Of a DNA stretch of 64,000 nucleotides, positions 47,723-59,768 are shown piece after piece. How positions within the stretch are numbered: position 1 is the first letter of the stretch; every line of letters begins with the position of its first letter. The stretch comes from Daphnia pulex (lineage: Eukaryota > Arthropoda > Branchiopoda > Diplostraca > Daphniidae), in assembly GCF_021134715.1 (NCBI RefSeq), contig NC_060017.1:5518001-5582000 (forward strand), read 5' to 3'. The notes under the pieces are model-generated. The model was not told the DNA's origin. It made no database searches and saw only the letters and a list, made by a program, of their open reading frames with translations. The translations under genes were made by a program, and so were the position numbers.

Positions 47723-48697
47723 ATGTCCCATGAGATAAGACAACTCAGGTGGGATCGTGCGGTTTGGAATCATGAATTGGTATATTATTTGCAACTTATT
47801 ATTATTAAATGCAAATTTTTAAAGTATTTTTTGTAGGGGTCTAATGAAAAGAAGTCAGCTTCATGCTAGGCCATCACCTTCATGTGGACTATGCACAATT
47901 GCCGAAGAAGCAGATATTGATTATGCATTTCTCCGGCTTCAAAAGTATTTATTTTTAAGTTGATTTCAAGTATTAAAATACATTTTTTTTTCATGTACAG
48001 GCTTGAAGAAATCAATCGAACAGTCCAAAAAGAGTGCAAGAACCTGAAAGAGTCATTTTCCACTTTAGCCCGTTGTGAACAGAAGCTCACTTCAGATCTG
48101 TCATCATGTAACCAAGTGTATGAAGAGGAACATTTCAGAGTCTTAGCAGAAGAATACCACTCAGTTTCCAAACAAATGGGGGAATCTGCCAAACAATTTT
48201 CTGATATTGTACAAGTTACTGTGAATGACCCCTTAAAGAAACTTGCTAATGAATTTGGAAGTGCACAAACAGCTATTAAAAAAAGAGATCAAATGATTAC
48301 TGATCTCCTTCCTGTAAGAAAACAGTTAGAAAAACTCAAGGAAAAGGAGAGAACAGGAACAAACATTGCAAGGACAGAGCAGCTTAAACGTTCCTTATCT
48401 GTTATGGAAGGAGATTTTAAAACTACAAACAAACAACTATTGAATGACATGAACACAATGTTGGATCTGCGAGCAGATTACATTGAACCATCCCTGTTAG
48501 CATTAATTCGAGCCGAAACTAATTACTATGGTGAATGCACGAAACTATTCAATTCATTAGTCCTTCACAGCGGCACTAGTCCTAAAAGAACTTCTCCGAA
48601 AGCGACAAAAAGCGAACCAGCTGCTTCAGAGTTAATAGCACAATTTAGTCAAGATATGCAAGCTATACGTGCTCTTTCCATTGTTGCTGATAAGTAA
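47723..48697 (+). CDS. BIN3: BAR-domain protein, bridging integrator 3
   Basis: Exons 47723-47748, 47837-47944 and 48001-48697 join in frame to give 276 residues. Human BIN3 is about 253. The third exon carries nearly the whole BAR domain, residues about 45-250. It is all helical, with VNDPLKKLANEFGSAQTAIK and KRDQMITDLLP, then KLKEKERTGTNIA, YIEPSLLALIRAETNYYGEC and the end IRALSIVADK, which matches the BIN3 ending LRALSIVADD almost exactly. BAR dimers bind and curve membranes; yeast and vertebrate relatives act in actin organisation and endocytosis. No SH3 domain is present, as in BIN3. The N-terminal 45 residues (MSHEIRQLRGLMKRSQLHAR) do not resemble vertebrate BIN3, so the first 26-nt exon is tentative; translation could instead begin at the Met in exon 2. 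Confidence 0.85.
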
Positions 48698-50165
48698 AAT
48701 TAAAGCTATGCATTACCAAAAATTTGTTGTAACAGTCCATCCAGCATCCTATACCCGTCACATTTCTTTCCTATAATAATATTTAGTATTGGTGTGCACT
48801 CAAGTGTCTTAAAAACTGTTATAAATACTTTTATAAATACAGAGTACATTTTTCGTCGAATATTTTCTAATTACATCTTATATATATTTCGTTTCCTATT
48901 GCTCCATGCCTCCATCAACAAATTCTTAAGTAAATGCGTTAGATGAATGAATTTATTGATATAGGCAATCCATCATATGACCACTATATAAGTAAATTAC
49001 ATTGATGCGCGCCACGGATTGCAAATTCAATCGATTCAAGGAAAAACAAATTATTTCCACTATAAAAAAAGAAGGGAAGAGAAAAAAAAATAAGGGAGGC
49101 GGTCGTCAGGGAACAACTCAGTAGAAGGCTTAATGTGAAAGTTGGGGAAATGATCAATACAGAAATTCCTTTTTAGTGGCGTTGGGAAACAAGGTTACTC
49201 GCACATTATTTCACGCCATTGATCTGCTGGATATACAATTAAAAGAGGCGGATTAAAAAACTCATACAGAACTCAATTGTCGATTTGAATCGATGGCAGT
49301 CCGACGTGTCATCCTGAAAATAATATTTAAAAACAATTCCAGGTGAAAAGAACAGCGTCTGACGGCTAAGTTGGGCACGTGTTTGCGTGTGTATCTGTGA
49401 TTAATAAACATTTTATTTTCCAATATATCCATTCAAAGAACCTTCCTCTGTCTCTCGCCTCCTTCAATCTCTCTACACTTCGACTAGCCAGCAGCTGGTT
49501 GTGAAAGAAGAAATTAAGGCCCGGAAAATTCCCTATAATATAATATATATGCATAAGAGAAGTGGGAGCGAGAGTTGCAAAAAAAAAAGAAAAAAAAAAG
49601 AAAAAAACAGCCAGATATAAACTGAGAGCGCGTTACCTACAAAGCAAATCAACACTCAGCTCAGTAAAATTAGTAACGTAAAAACAAGAAAAAATCCTTA
49701 TCAATGAAAAAAATAGAAAGCTGTTTTTTCTTGTTTGTGAATATATATATGCTACACGGCTGCTGCAATCCAATCCTTCATAGGTTTACTGGAAGGGGGG
49801 GATAGGGCATTTTCTTACATTTGGCAGCCATCACACTCAATAATGAATGGCCCTAACAGTTTTTCTCGGTAGTTTTAAAAGATTCAAACAATTATCATTT
49901 CTTTAACCTCAATTATTTGCTTAATTTAGTCTCCATTTTTCTCTTTATTCGCACAGTAGAAGTATCGCGTCAGTTTGTGTTTGTTCCAGTCAGGCACTGC
50001 AATGTTGAGTGCGAAGGGTAGCGGACGGGAGGCGGGGGAGATGTTTCTAACCAAATAGGGCGGCGGATAACTTCTTGGACGAGGAATAGAAATAATTTGG
50101 TCATCCCTTTCACTCTCGCCCTCGATTTTCAAACGAAAATAATGCAAATATCAAGAAGAATTTCA
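48698..50165. other. Convergent 3' regions of BIN3 and KCMF1
   Basis: No gene inside. It should hold both 3' UTRs. On the - strand, AATAAA complements at 49412-49417 and 49943-49948 are candidate KCMF1 poly(A) signals. The rest is AT-rich with A-rich runs near 49578-49605. Confidence 0.45.
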
Positions 50166-52866
50166 TTAGTGGGAGGAAGGGGGAGGGGGAGGATGACTGG
50201 TCTGAGGCCTGACAGGCTTTCTTAACAATCCACCGGGCGCTCCAGTGCTAGATCCAGAGGCCCCACTAGCTCCGTTGGTGCCATGACTTCTAGATCGGAC
50301 CATTGAGTTGACAGACCCACTTCCGATCCCACCACTCGAGCTGTGAACAGGCGGTCGCGAAGACGACGATAACGAGTTTGAAGAGGAAGAGGCACTGGGG
50401 ATGCGCATACTTGATGTTGGCGCCTGGTGATGAGTTACTCGCCGCCCTGTTACAGATGACGATGAGTTACCAGAAGCTGATTCAGGGGGTAAAAAGCAGT
50501 AAACAACTTTGCTATGACTCAATTTAAAAGGAAAGCCAGTTCCATTACCTTTCGGTTCGGTGTGGTGAACCGTTTGCTTGGGTCTGGTCGACAATGGAGA
50601 GCCGCTTATAATCGAAGAAGCGGGTCCTCTGGTTGGTGGTCCATCTGGGAGAGCGGACGCAGCCGTATTTGAAGACGCTACACTCGTACTGTCGGCAACG
50701 AGGTTTCCGCTGGTGTTCTGTGAAGCGCTTCCGGTTGACGCTACACTCGCCTCGCCAAGATTGTTTCCTAATAAAATAGTGTTGACTGTAAAGGGGAATG
50801 TTGACGTTATTCTAACTTTTAGATCGCCTCACCCCTTGAAACTGCAACATCATTCTTTTCGGGTCGATCGGTAGTCAAAATATCTCGAGATAGTTCAACA
50901 CTAGACAACGGAGTAGTCAAATCTCTGTCAATGTCCAACTCAAACCCAGCAGCTAGAGTTGAGAGGATCAGATCTTGTATGAAAAGGCTTCGATCTTGAC
51001 AGCTCTTACTGTTTGACTCTTTTCTATCGTCTTTTAGCACATTTCCCAACCTAAAAAGAAAAAGAACAGATATGACTCACATTGAAACAATTTAAATGTT
51101 ACAGTGCTCGACAAACCTTGATAAGAGTAATTGAGAATTGTTTGTAGAATCGGGGCTACCGACTGAAGCGGTGGTAGGTATCATGGAACTGGAGCCGTTG
51201 GGGGTCACACCAGTAGTAACATTCGTTGATGAAAACGTTGACGGTGCGGATATGACTTGTGTCTGTCGCCGGGGCAACCTCAACGCCTGTTAAACAATAA
51301 CCCGACATAATTAAATCAATCATTTGTTTGTTGGATGCCGAAAATACATATGAAATGAAAAATGCGAACCTGGTGCCGCTCTAATTGCGGTTGGGATTGT
51401 CCACTGGCTCCATTATTGACTAATTCACTAAACGCTCCTAAAAAATTATACAAAATGTAAAATTTGTAATTTGACGACATGACTTAAAGTAAAAAGTGTA
51501 GAGGTAGTAGCAGTTACCTGCATTATCTCTTCCAACTAATCCTAATAGTCTCCCTCTTCCAGAAGGTGTAGGTAAACTCGAATTATTGGAACCAGGCGAT
51601 TGGCCACTTAGGTTGGCTGCAATAAATATTATAAACGTGAAACAATATGTAAAAAACACAAAGCAATATCATAATTCATACCTCCTAGCGATCCCAAAGC
51701 TCCACCTAATGATCCCAGCGCGCCTAAACCGAGAACACTCCCAAGTCCGGAAGCCCCGAGACCTCGACGAACACCACTCAATTGAGAAAGGAGTTCAGCA
51801 ATCGGATCCATGGCCTCCCTTTCACGTTCCCGATCACGCTCTCGCGACGAACTAGAGTTAGATCCAGGCGTACTTCCGGACGACGTCAGGACGGAACCAG
51901 TAGAACTAAAATTAATTAGGTTGTAATTATATAATGTAACTTTGCTGAATTCAATTCGATAGAAAATTTAATTACGTAAAGTGCATATTAGGTCTTCTTG
52001 TTCTCGGACCAGAAGATCCTCGAGCTGGATGAGGAATGCGACGCACACCTCGACCAATTCCTCCTGGTTCTTCTTCTCGTAAGACACCATTGTGACCGAT
52101 AATTCCACCTTTGAAATGGTTGAAACAAAAACGGTAACGAAAGTAGATTGATTGCAATTTCAATTAAAACTTTACCACGATGTTCCATGGTTAGATGGGC
52201 CGCGAAATCTTCAGTAACCTGGTTTGGCTCTCCACCCGGTAAAGACGCACATATGGGGCATACCTGAAACACAATTGAGGTTACCACATACTGCCGGATC
52301 ACTGAACAATCTTTAGAAACAGACTTACCACTTCATAAGGAGTTTCTGTGTGGTCTGATGTCACATGATCATACAATCCTGTCTCGGTATATCCAAGCTT
52401 CCCACAATATGGGCATGAAAAAGACTGGGGTGTATCTGAGCTGATTGATTCTCCTCCATAAAAAGTATCTGTAAAAACATTCAAAATTAAGTGAAAATAA
52501 CTGTTGCATAAAACTCACTTTCATACCATAGTCTGATCTGGTGAGTATACACTGCATGGGGTGATCTGCAGTGTGGCGAGTGTTGGTGGCTCCTGCCTCA
52601 TAACAAGTTGCACACAAATCATAGTCATAGCATATCAAACATTTGAATCGCAAACCCCTAAAATTTCCTTTAATGCAAGAATCACAGCTGACACCTGAAG
52701 AAAAAGAGAAAAATATTAGTTAATTAATAGAACTTTGGAGTAAAAATGGGAGTTTAGCATAGGGGCCATCATCACAAAAGTAAACTTTTGATCTTTGTGA
52801 AATCTATAGAAGACAAAGGTTTATAGGTACAACAAAATAATATGACTTACCTTCATGCCTAGACAT
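50166..52866 (-). CDS. KCMF1: RING-less E3 ubiquitin ligase KCMF1
   Basis: Twelve exons run right to left: 52851-52866, 52527-52694, 52329-52468, 52176-52263, 51976-52108, 51682-51905, 51518-51616, 51370-51437, 51117-51286, 50833-51050, 50549-50767 and 50166-50476. They join in frame to give 617 residues (human about 381). Residues 1-60 are a ZZ zinc finger: MSRHEGVSCDSCIKGNF, then CLICYDYDLCATCYEAG and H-x5-H. Two C2H2-like fingers follow (CPYCGKLGYTE...HVTSDH and CPICASLPGG...HLTMEHR). After these come GPRTRRPNMHFT and MDPIAELLSQLSGVRRG, both KCMF1 hallmarks. RSLFIQDLILSTL (exon 10) matches RSLFVQELLLSTL. The end is Pro-rich (PPPPPSSH). KCMF1 binds N-degron and stress-linked substrates with UBR4 and promotes ubiquitination and autophagy. 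The extra length is Ser/Gly-rich linker in exons 6-12. Confidence 0.95.
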
Positions 52867-53883
52867 TTCTTTTTTGCAGCGAAGTTTTTCAATAGAAATT
52901 CTCCGGGGAAAGCAACCGAGTCTTTTGATTGATTTCACAAGAGAAACGCACTCCCAAATTCTACACTAGTAGAGGGTCGGGGTCGAATATAGAATTTTCC
53001 GAAAATCAATATTTATAGGTCGGGAGATAGTTTGGCGGTCGGGATTTCAACTGGAGGACTAATTAATGAGTACCAAGCAGATAGGCAGATCTGCATTGGG
53101 TAATCACGCAAACAAACCGTAAATCAGAAAATGTCTTCTCTTCTGATGAATGGAAAAACATTCTCTAGAAAAGATTCTCTAATACGGCCATATTGTGACG
53201 TCGAAAAAACGATTGAGCAGTCATCTAGCGAGTATTTAGAAGACTGAAGTTAATTCACACTTTTCAAATTTGTGGAATGGTAATGGTTGCAAAGGGTAAT
53301 GGTAAAGGCTTAAATGTGTTTTAAATGCTTACTAAGATATATAAATAGCTCGTTTTCGTTCTGTGTCCCCATATCACTTTGATGGAATAAACATTTTTTC
53401 TGGCGTTGAATACAGGCACATGTATTCAGAAATCAGAATTCAGAATAATAAATTAGCAAATGCAAAAAGCGAACTTGTTTTCCGTCGTTAAGTACGGAGA
53501 TCAAAACGTCATTTTATGAAACAAAACTTATTGATCGGAAAGTTAATTAATGAAAGACTTCCTGCCTTTACACAAAGTACGAAAAATACGAAACCACATC
53601 CTACAAGGCGAAATGTGATGTGCTATATAGAAAACTGAGGCGTTGCTGATACGGTTATTTTAATATGGGCGATTTAATTATTATCTCAATTAACATGCGT
53701 ACATCCGAGCCAGTGCGCATTGATTTCAGCTGAGTTCCCCAAACTCTTCCTCTAAGCATTGCCTTAAGTTTCGTGGCCTCGTCCAAAAATCGTTCATTTA
53801 CGAGAAGGACACGACTGAGAATAGGACCTTTATTCACGCGGCTAGCAGAAGACGTTTTGGCTTTTTAAACTTACATTGAGGCC
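52867..53883. promoter_or_regulatory. Divergent intergenic region KCMF1 / folate receptor
   Basis: About 1 kb between two start codons pointing apart, so it should hold both promoters and 5' UTRs. No TATA box stands out. A CTAGCGA element near 53225 is a weak relative of the CTCF-like motif. A 60-codon - strand frame at 53655 is not supported. Confidence 0.4.
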
Positions 53884-55081
53884 ATGCTTTCCCACCACCA
53901 AAATGCATGTGAAACGAGACATTATGTCATTTTCGTTCTTCTATTTCTTGGACTATTTCATTCGATCTCTGGTCAAATCAGTGTGAAGGATAAGAGACAG
54001 TTAGTGAATTCTTGCATCGATGGTAACAATCACAAACGAGAACCTGGCCCAGAAGATTCTTTGCACAAACAGGTAATATTTGTCTTACATATCTTGAATA
54101 ATATTTTATCGATCGCCACTTTTTCGGTTCTTTTCAGTGCCTACCATGGAAAAACAATTCTTGTTGCACAGGAAACACGACAGTTCATGCTCATGGAGGG
54201 AAAATGTATGGCTTCAACTACAACCACTGTCCCAACAGAAAAATGTCGAGCAAATGTCTAGAACATTTTGTTCAGGATTTATGCTTTTATGAATGCTCAC
54301 CTAATGTTGGACCATGGATGCAAACGGTGGGTTCCATGAAACTCATGGAAAAAATGTGTTCTCTCTTTAACATGCTTATGCAAGCTATAGGAATATAGTC
54401 AGTTCATTTTTCCTAAAGATTCACTCTGAAAACAATAGGCAGAATTAATTTTCTCAGCTGTTACATAATAAATAAGACATTGTTGTCTGTAAGCTTTGTA
54501 ATTTTAGAAACACAGATCCACCTAGAGGCCTAGATGCTAGTTTTATATAACCAGCAGCATTTGTTTTGAATGTTTTAAACTTGTAGAAAATAATTGTATA
54601 TTTTCTTTTTTATCTAGGTAAACATGAAAATGCGCAGAGAAAGATTCTTGGACGTGCCTCTTTGCGCCACTGATTGTGATGATTGGTTCAATGCTTGCAA
54701 GGATGATTACACATGTACAGACAATTGGACATTAAACTTCAAATGGATTAATGGGACCAATCACTGCCGACCTGAATCCGAATGTCGCACCTTTTCCGAT
54801 ATCTTTCAAAACTCATCTAATTTTTGTGAAAGGGTAAACAGTATTAACATTCTCCCTAGAATTTTGATTACATTTTTATTTTCTAAAAGGTTTGGGATCA
54901 TTCATGGAAGTATACCAATAATTCAGAGCCCTGCATGCGTATTTGGTTTGACGGTGATCAAGGCAATCCTAACGAAAATATTGCACGATGGAAAATCCAA
55001 CAAAGTAACAGCGCGGAAACGTTTTCAACGAAGCCGCTTACATACGTACTCCCCGCCTTGATGTTGTTTCTAAACTACTAG
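53884..55081 (+). CDS. Folate receptor-like GPI-anchored protein
   Basis: Four exons, 53884-54072, 54138-54326, 54618-54833 and 54890-55081, join in frame to give 261 residues. A hydrophobic signal peptide (YVIFVLLFLGLFHSISG) covers about residues 14-30. The Cys-rich folate receptor domain follows with conserved blocks CLPWKNNSCCTGNTTVHAH, NYNHCPNRKMSSKCLEHF, LCFYECSPNVGPWM, LDVPLCATDCDDWFNACKDD, YTCTDNWTLNFKW, then VWDHSWKYTNNSEPCMRIWF and QGNPNENIARWK. N-glycosylation sequons occur at NNS, NTT, NGT and NNS. The last residues (LTYVLPALMLFLNY) are a hydrophobic tail typical of a GPI signal. The family binds folates at the cell surface and brings them in by endocytosis; some relatives have other ligands (riboflavin-binding protein, JUNO), so folate binding is probable, not proven. 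An ATTAAA at 55127 is a likely poly(A) signal. Confidence 0.93.
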
Positions 55082-55307
55082 AATAGAGAAATTGCGTTCT
55101 CATTTTCATTGTAAAAGAAAGCATGTATTAAATAGTTGATCATAACACAGTTTTTTTTGTGTTTTTCAGTTTATAAAATGAGAATGATAATGATAATCAA
55201 TTTGTCACACCCATGGACTGGTCATTTGTGCCCTGTATTCCATCCTGTGATTGTGCTGACGAGGGAGGCCTACATAGTTATCACAGTGTATTAAACAATT
55301 TTAAAAT

Positions 55308-55313
55308 TTTATT
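55308..55313 (-). terminator. Poly(A) signal of cyclin C
   Basis: Complement of TTTATT gives AATAAA 57 nt after the cyclin C stop codon. Confidence 0.5.
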
Positions 55314-55369
55314 CTTTGCAATGTGATCAAATAAGAAAGAATTGGGATCTAAATAGGAAATTGAATATC

Positions 55370-56496
55370 CTACCGACTTGGCTGCGTTTTGGGTTTAGGC
55401 ATTTTGGCCAACAAACCCTGAATTTCTTTTTTCTCGTCGTAGGTCTTGTAGAGATCGTACAGAGCCAGAATTTGACGCGTTATTTCTTGAATTTTATCCG
55501 TATCGACGGCAATTTCCGCAAACCAATTTTTCCCGTCTTTCTGAAGCACAACACAAGCCATTTGCATGGCAGCTAATACAGAAGAAAAGAAAGAAATAAA
55601 TGAAGTAGAGTTCACATGATAAAAGACAAAAATAATTCAAGCTAACCCAATGCAATTTGGTAAGGGGGGTACAGAAGAGATATATCAGTTCTTAGGCTAT
55701 CATTGACTATTTTCCATGACAATCCAAGAAGATCTTCTTGCCCAATGTCTTGAACAAATTGGACAAGTGGTCTGTGTGGAAATTTCAAATGAAAACATTA
55801 TTACATTATGCTTTAAATTTTCTCAGAAACAGTTGATCACCTGTAAGGTTGGTAAACAACTAGACAGCAATCCATGTTTTCCAATAAATAAAATTCACAC
55901 TCAAGGATGTGTTGTGCTCTGTAGGGAAACTCTTGAGGATAGGCATAGTTGAACTTTGACTTGACTGTTTAAGAAGTTGATTGAATCACAATAACAAATT
56001 TTGTCTTATGAAAAGATCACATACCAACTGATTGACATGTTGTGATTAATCTGTTGTTCGAAATTACACCAAACTCTTCGACTTTTGAAGCCAACAGAAT
56101 GCATGTGGGGGCAAGTAGCAGTGGATCAATGCATTTCAAGGAATTCCTGGCATAAAACCGCTTGAAGTAAACTGTGGCAGTCGCTATGACTTGTTGTTTG
56201 AGTTTCAAATGCTCACCAAGAACCTGGATGACTAACATGAGAAAGACACTTTTATTATTCAACATTTAGGAGATGATTCCATAGTTAATATAAACTTACA
56301 GTTACTAAAGAAGATGAAGAGTTTTTGATAGTCTTCCTCCGTGACGATGGCGAAATCCCCTTGGCGTTCTCGAACCAAATCAGAAGGGTCTAGTAGCCAC
56401 TGCTGACTAATAATAAAGTGAGTAATTAAATGTGAATCAAAACGTTAGACAAATAAAAACTAACCAATGCGAGCTTTGCCAGAAATTCCCAGCCAT
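55370..56496 (-). CDS. CycC: Cyclin C, Mediator kinase module
   Basis: Six exons: 56465-56496, 56300-56406, 56025-56231, 55841-55964, 55647-55771 and 55370-55572. They join in frame to give 265 residues, against 267 in fly. It starts [17 protein letters not shown], as in metazoan cyclin C. The first cyclin box has [40 protein letters not shown] and [18 protein letters not shown]. The second part has [20 protein letters not shown] and [20 protein letters not shown], followed by [20 protein letters not shown]. The end is [13 protein letters not shown], as in fly. Cyclin C activates CDK8/19 in the Mediator kinase module and has stress roles at mitochondria in some species. Introns are 58-99 bp. 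The gene converges on the folate receptor gene with about 290 bp between stop codons. Confidence 0.97.
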
Positions 56497-57495
56497 ACTC
56501 TGCGGCCGAGGTTTAACTTGTTTACTGTGTGTAAACGATGCTCGACACTGTTAGGTTAGACGACGTAAGGCGGCGCTTATTAAAATGTCGCCGTGCCCGG
56601 ATTTTCTAACATGGAAGCCTTTTCGCACCCGAGCACGCCAATAAACGAAAGAAAAGAAAACATCGTGATTTACTGATTTAGTGATTTGTGAACGATCGTA
56701 TTCGTGATTTTGTTCTGTTTTTTTTAAAGTTTTATTAGCGTTCAACAAAACAAAACATTGCATTCCATTTGGTTTTAATTAATTAATTGTAAACTTATGA
56801 CTTACTGTATGACTGTTTTTGAGTGATTAGGATGATGACGCAATGAGTTACTTTGGTTCGACGTAAATAAACATGATTTAATATTTTTGAGACTCATTAC
56901 ACAGCGTATTTGTTTACATATTATTGTCGCCTAACGAAACGTTCATAACACAATGTTTGTTACATTTTACAAAGTTACAAACGATCCATGAATAATTGAG
57001 TATGTAAATTTGGCTACTAAACACGAAGGAATTTGACCACTTGTCCGTTTTACAACAACGAGAATCATGAGTACATCAGGCCGAAAAGAAATGCGTTGCA
57101 AAAAAATAAGAAAATACAAAATGCGGAATGGACCATTGAGTAAGAAAACAGAGATGATACAAAATATGTGTGGGCTATATGACGATATGGACAGTCAGAG
57201 AGAGTTTGAATCCCGTGGCATCGGCACGAACGAAAAATACAATCAACATTCAATGGAGCCTATACACAAGACATGAAAATATTTTAATATCATCAACACA
57301 ACCGATGGGGGGAAAAAATCATGTGACATATCTCCCGCATCAGTCAACAGCAACGATGGACAGGCCAAGAAGCAGAGGCATCCTGCATGAATAAAGAGTG
57401 TAGCCCCCGTGAGAATTGACTTGAACGATTCTTGGCATGCGTCCGGCGTAACGTGAAAAAACAAAAACTATTTCAAAACGTGCCGTCGTGAATTT
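56497..57495. other. Spacer between cyclin C start and GPCR end
   Basis: Left part is the cyclin C promoter side, GC-richer near 56500-56600. The right part is presumably GPCR 3' UTR. No gene is supported in between. Confidence 0.45.
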
Positions 57496-59768
57496 TTACA
57501 AGTCCGTGACTTGTTGCTGATCCGGCGGGATCGTTCGTTGTAGGTAGTCGTCGTTGGAGAGGTCGGTGGAGTTGATTTGCCACTCGATAGGTGGCAGCTC
57601 CAGCTGATAGATTTTACTGAGTCGCTGTCGATCGTGCGGCTGGATGGATCCAGCTCTCGATCCGATTCCGGTGGCCATTTCCACCGAGCTGAGCGAGCGC
57701 TCCATCGCCCACTTGGAGCAGGGGACGTAGCGGAGCAAACGGGCGAAAGCCAGTCGGAAATCGCGGTTCTTCCATCCGTAAATAAATGGATTCAGGGCTG
57801 ATTTCCCGAAATACAAAATCATGACAACCTGCCGAAAACAAACGGCAACATTGAGGAAAAGAGTTGCGTGTCGGTTACACAACAACAGCTCGGATAAAGA
57901 AAATTAAACTGTTTAGCATGTTTAGATCCGGGTTGAGCCGGTTGTAAAATTATCACGGTTTTTTCCCTATTGTTATACATGTTGTTTACAGGGGATTTTA
58001 AATTTTGCCACGCACCCATCTAAACGTAACAAATTCAAAACTGAGAGCGAATTTGAACGAAATGTCGTAATTTGAGAAAAAACCCCAAAACAAATCAAAT
58101 AAAAAATATATTTTTTAAATTCCTTGACTGCTATTAAAATTTAAAAGTGGTTGATGAAACTCAACCGCGTTTCCCGTTTTATGCGGAAATGTCAAACATT
58201 TTTTCAAAATTTTCGACCCTCAAACAAAAAAATAGAATTGATCGTTTCTTTTAAAAAACGAACGAACGAACCGGGACGATAAAAACTGAAGGAGCTGCAA
58301 GTTATTATCTTTTCGCCTTAAATTTCCCGAAACTGTCACAGATAAAAAAAAGGGAAAATGGGAGCGACTGAATAAGTGATGGACGTATTATGAAGCGGGC
58401 CAGTGAACTATGTAATCTGTTGTTTGCATTCAACAACAACGAAAGCGAAAAAGGGAAAAGTTCCAACCGTCTATCTAAAAATATCTGAGAGAGTTTCACT
58501 AGAAAATTGGCGTGCATTATCGTCCCATATTTATTTGAGCGGTTTTTCTGGCTAATTCAAATGGTCATAGTTTACCTTTTTGGCTCGGCTGAGTGCCGTC
58601 TGGTCGATTTGTTCGTTGTGTCGGTATCGGATGCCAACGACTATCAGATAGGGAAGAGTGCTCACGATGTTGACTCCAAAGATCAACACCTGGGCGTGTA
58701 ACAGCGTCGTCGTCCAATCGAATTCCAAGAAAAAGAACAAAAACGAGAGTCACTGTGCGCACTTGACTGCGCGATTAGTTTTCATATATGTACAGCCCAT
58801 ATAACTTTACGGACACAGCACTCGTGTTAATCTTTATACAAGGGAGTTGATCAACAATAGTCGTAAAAAACGACCAAACGATCTGCTATGGCTTGTTTGG
58901 AAATATATGAAATAGAGTCATCATAGCTCAGATAATAAGCGCGGGCCTTTTAAAAAATATAAGAAAAATGGGCCATCACGGGTTTTTTTTTCTGTCAGCC
59001 GCCGTATTTTTATGACGCACAAGTTTGAGATCTTAAATAATGTGATATAAATACCATCATGAGGGCCGTTTTGGCTTCTTGATGCAAGTGGTGCCGGTTC
59101 TGGCGCCAAGCCTCTCTGAAAATGTGGCCGTAGAGGAATGTGGTGACGATGAGCGAGAACGCCAAATGGGCGCAGAAGAGAATGGCGTAATTGGCGGCCG
59201 AAACGTAGACCAGATCGCACTCGGTCATGACCGTCAAATCCTTGAGGGCCCCCGTCCAGAGGTACGGCAGGGCCACAAATCCCGTGACGTAGAGGCAGAC
59301 GAAGGCGACGATGGAACGGGAGACTCGACGGCTGACCAGCCGCGGATAGGCCAGCGGATGGACGATGGAGACGTAGCGATCCAGGGCCACACCGATGAGC
59401 AACATGAACGAGCACAACGTCGTCCACATGGCCACAAAGTTCTTGACCTGGCAAATGGTGGGATTGCAGGCGTAGTCGGGCAGGTCAAAGTAAAAGGACA
59501 CGTAAAAGGGGATGACGAGGCCGACCATCAGGTCGGACAGGGCCAGCGCCACCACAAAGTGATTGGTCGGCGTCCGCAGGATCGAATAGCGAACGACGGC
59601 CACGATCACCAGCAGATTGCCGAAGGTGGCCAGCAGCGAGATGAGCAAGTTGCACGACACGATGACGCCCGTCGTAATGTCGAAATGCTCGCCCATCAAT
59701 TGACAGGCCGACTCTCTGTTGGCCGTCGTTTGGCTCTCGTTCCCGACACTACTGTTGTCGCTCGACAT
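57496..59768 (-). CDS. Class A (rhodopsin-like) GPCR, orphan, adenosine/aminergic-like
   Basis: Three exons, 59055-59768, 58576-58689 and 57496-57828, join in frame to give 386 residues. The N-terminus has NSS and NES sequons. TM1 has GNLLVIVAVV. TM2 has LALSDLMVGLVIPF. TM3 starts at C106 and ends in DRYVSIVHPLAYP (D130-R131-Y132), the intact E/DRY motif. C184 in loop 2 can pair with C106. Intracellular loop 3 is short (FREAWRQNRHHLHQEAKTAL). TM6 reads MMVLIFGVNIVSTLPYLIVV: the family CWxP is STLP here, so the toggle tryptophan is absent. TM7 has SALNPFIYGWKNRDFRLAF, a good NPxxY and helix 8. The tail is about 80 residues, Ser-rich. TM2/TM3 and the short loop 3 recall adenosine and biogenic amine receptors, but I see no amine-binding Asp in TM3 (MWTTLCSFMLLIGVAL). 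The ligand is unknown. Confidence 0.88.
57829..58575 (-). other. Second intron of the GPCR gene
   Basis: 747 bp between GTAAAC and CGGCAG, AT-rich, with no exon-like frame. Its length contrasts with the 58-99 bp introns of neighbouring genes. Confidence 0.6.
58690..59054 (-). other. First intron of the GPCR gene
   Basis: 365 bp from GTATTT to GCCCAG. The acceptor I chose keeps the frame and completes TM6. An earlier acceptor would add residues at the cytoplasmic end of TM6, but I see none in frame with TM-like sequence. Confidence 0.55.

Noticed and set aside
53655-53837. 60-codon - strand frame between KCMF1 and the folate receptor
   Set aside because: Lies in the divergent promoter interval. 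No acceptor or donor fits it, and no homology is recognised.
58921-58990. TAGCTCAGATAATAAGC, tRNA D-arm-like string
   Set aside because: No acceptor stem, anticodon arm or T-loop sequence follows at tRNA spacing, and it lies in a GPCR intron.
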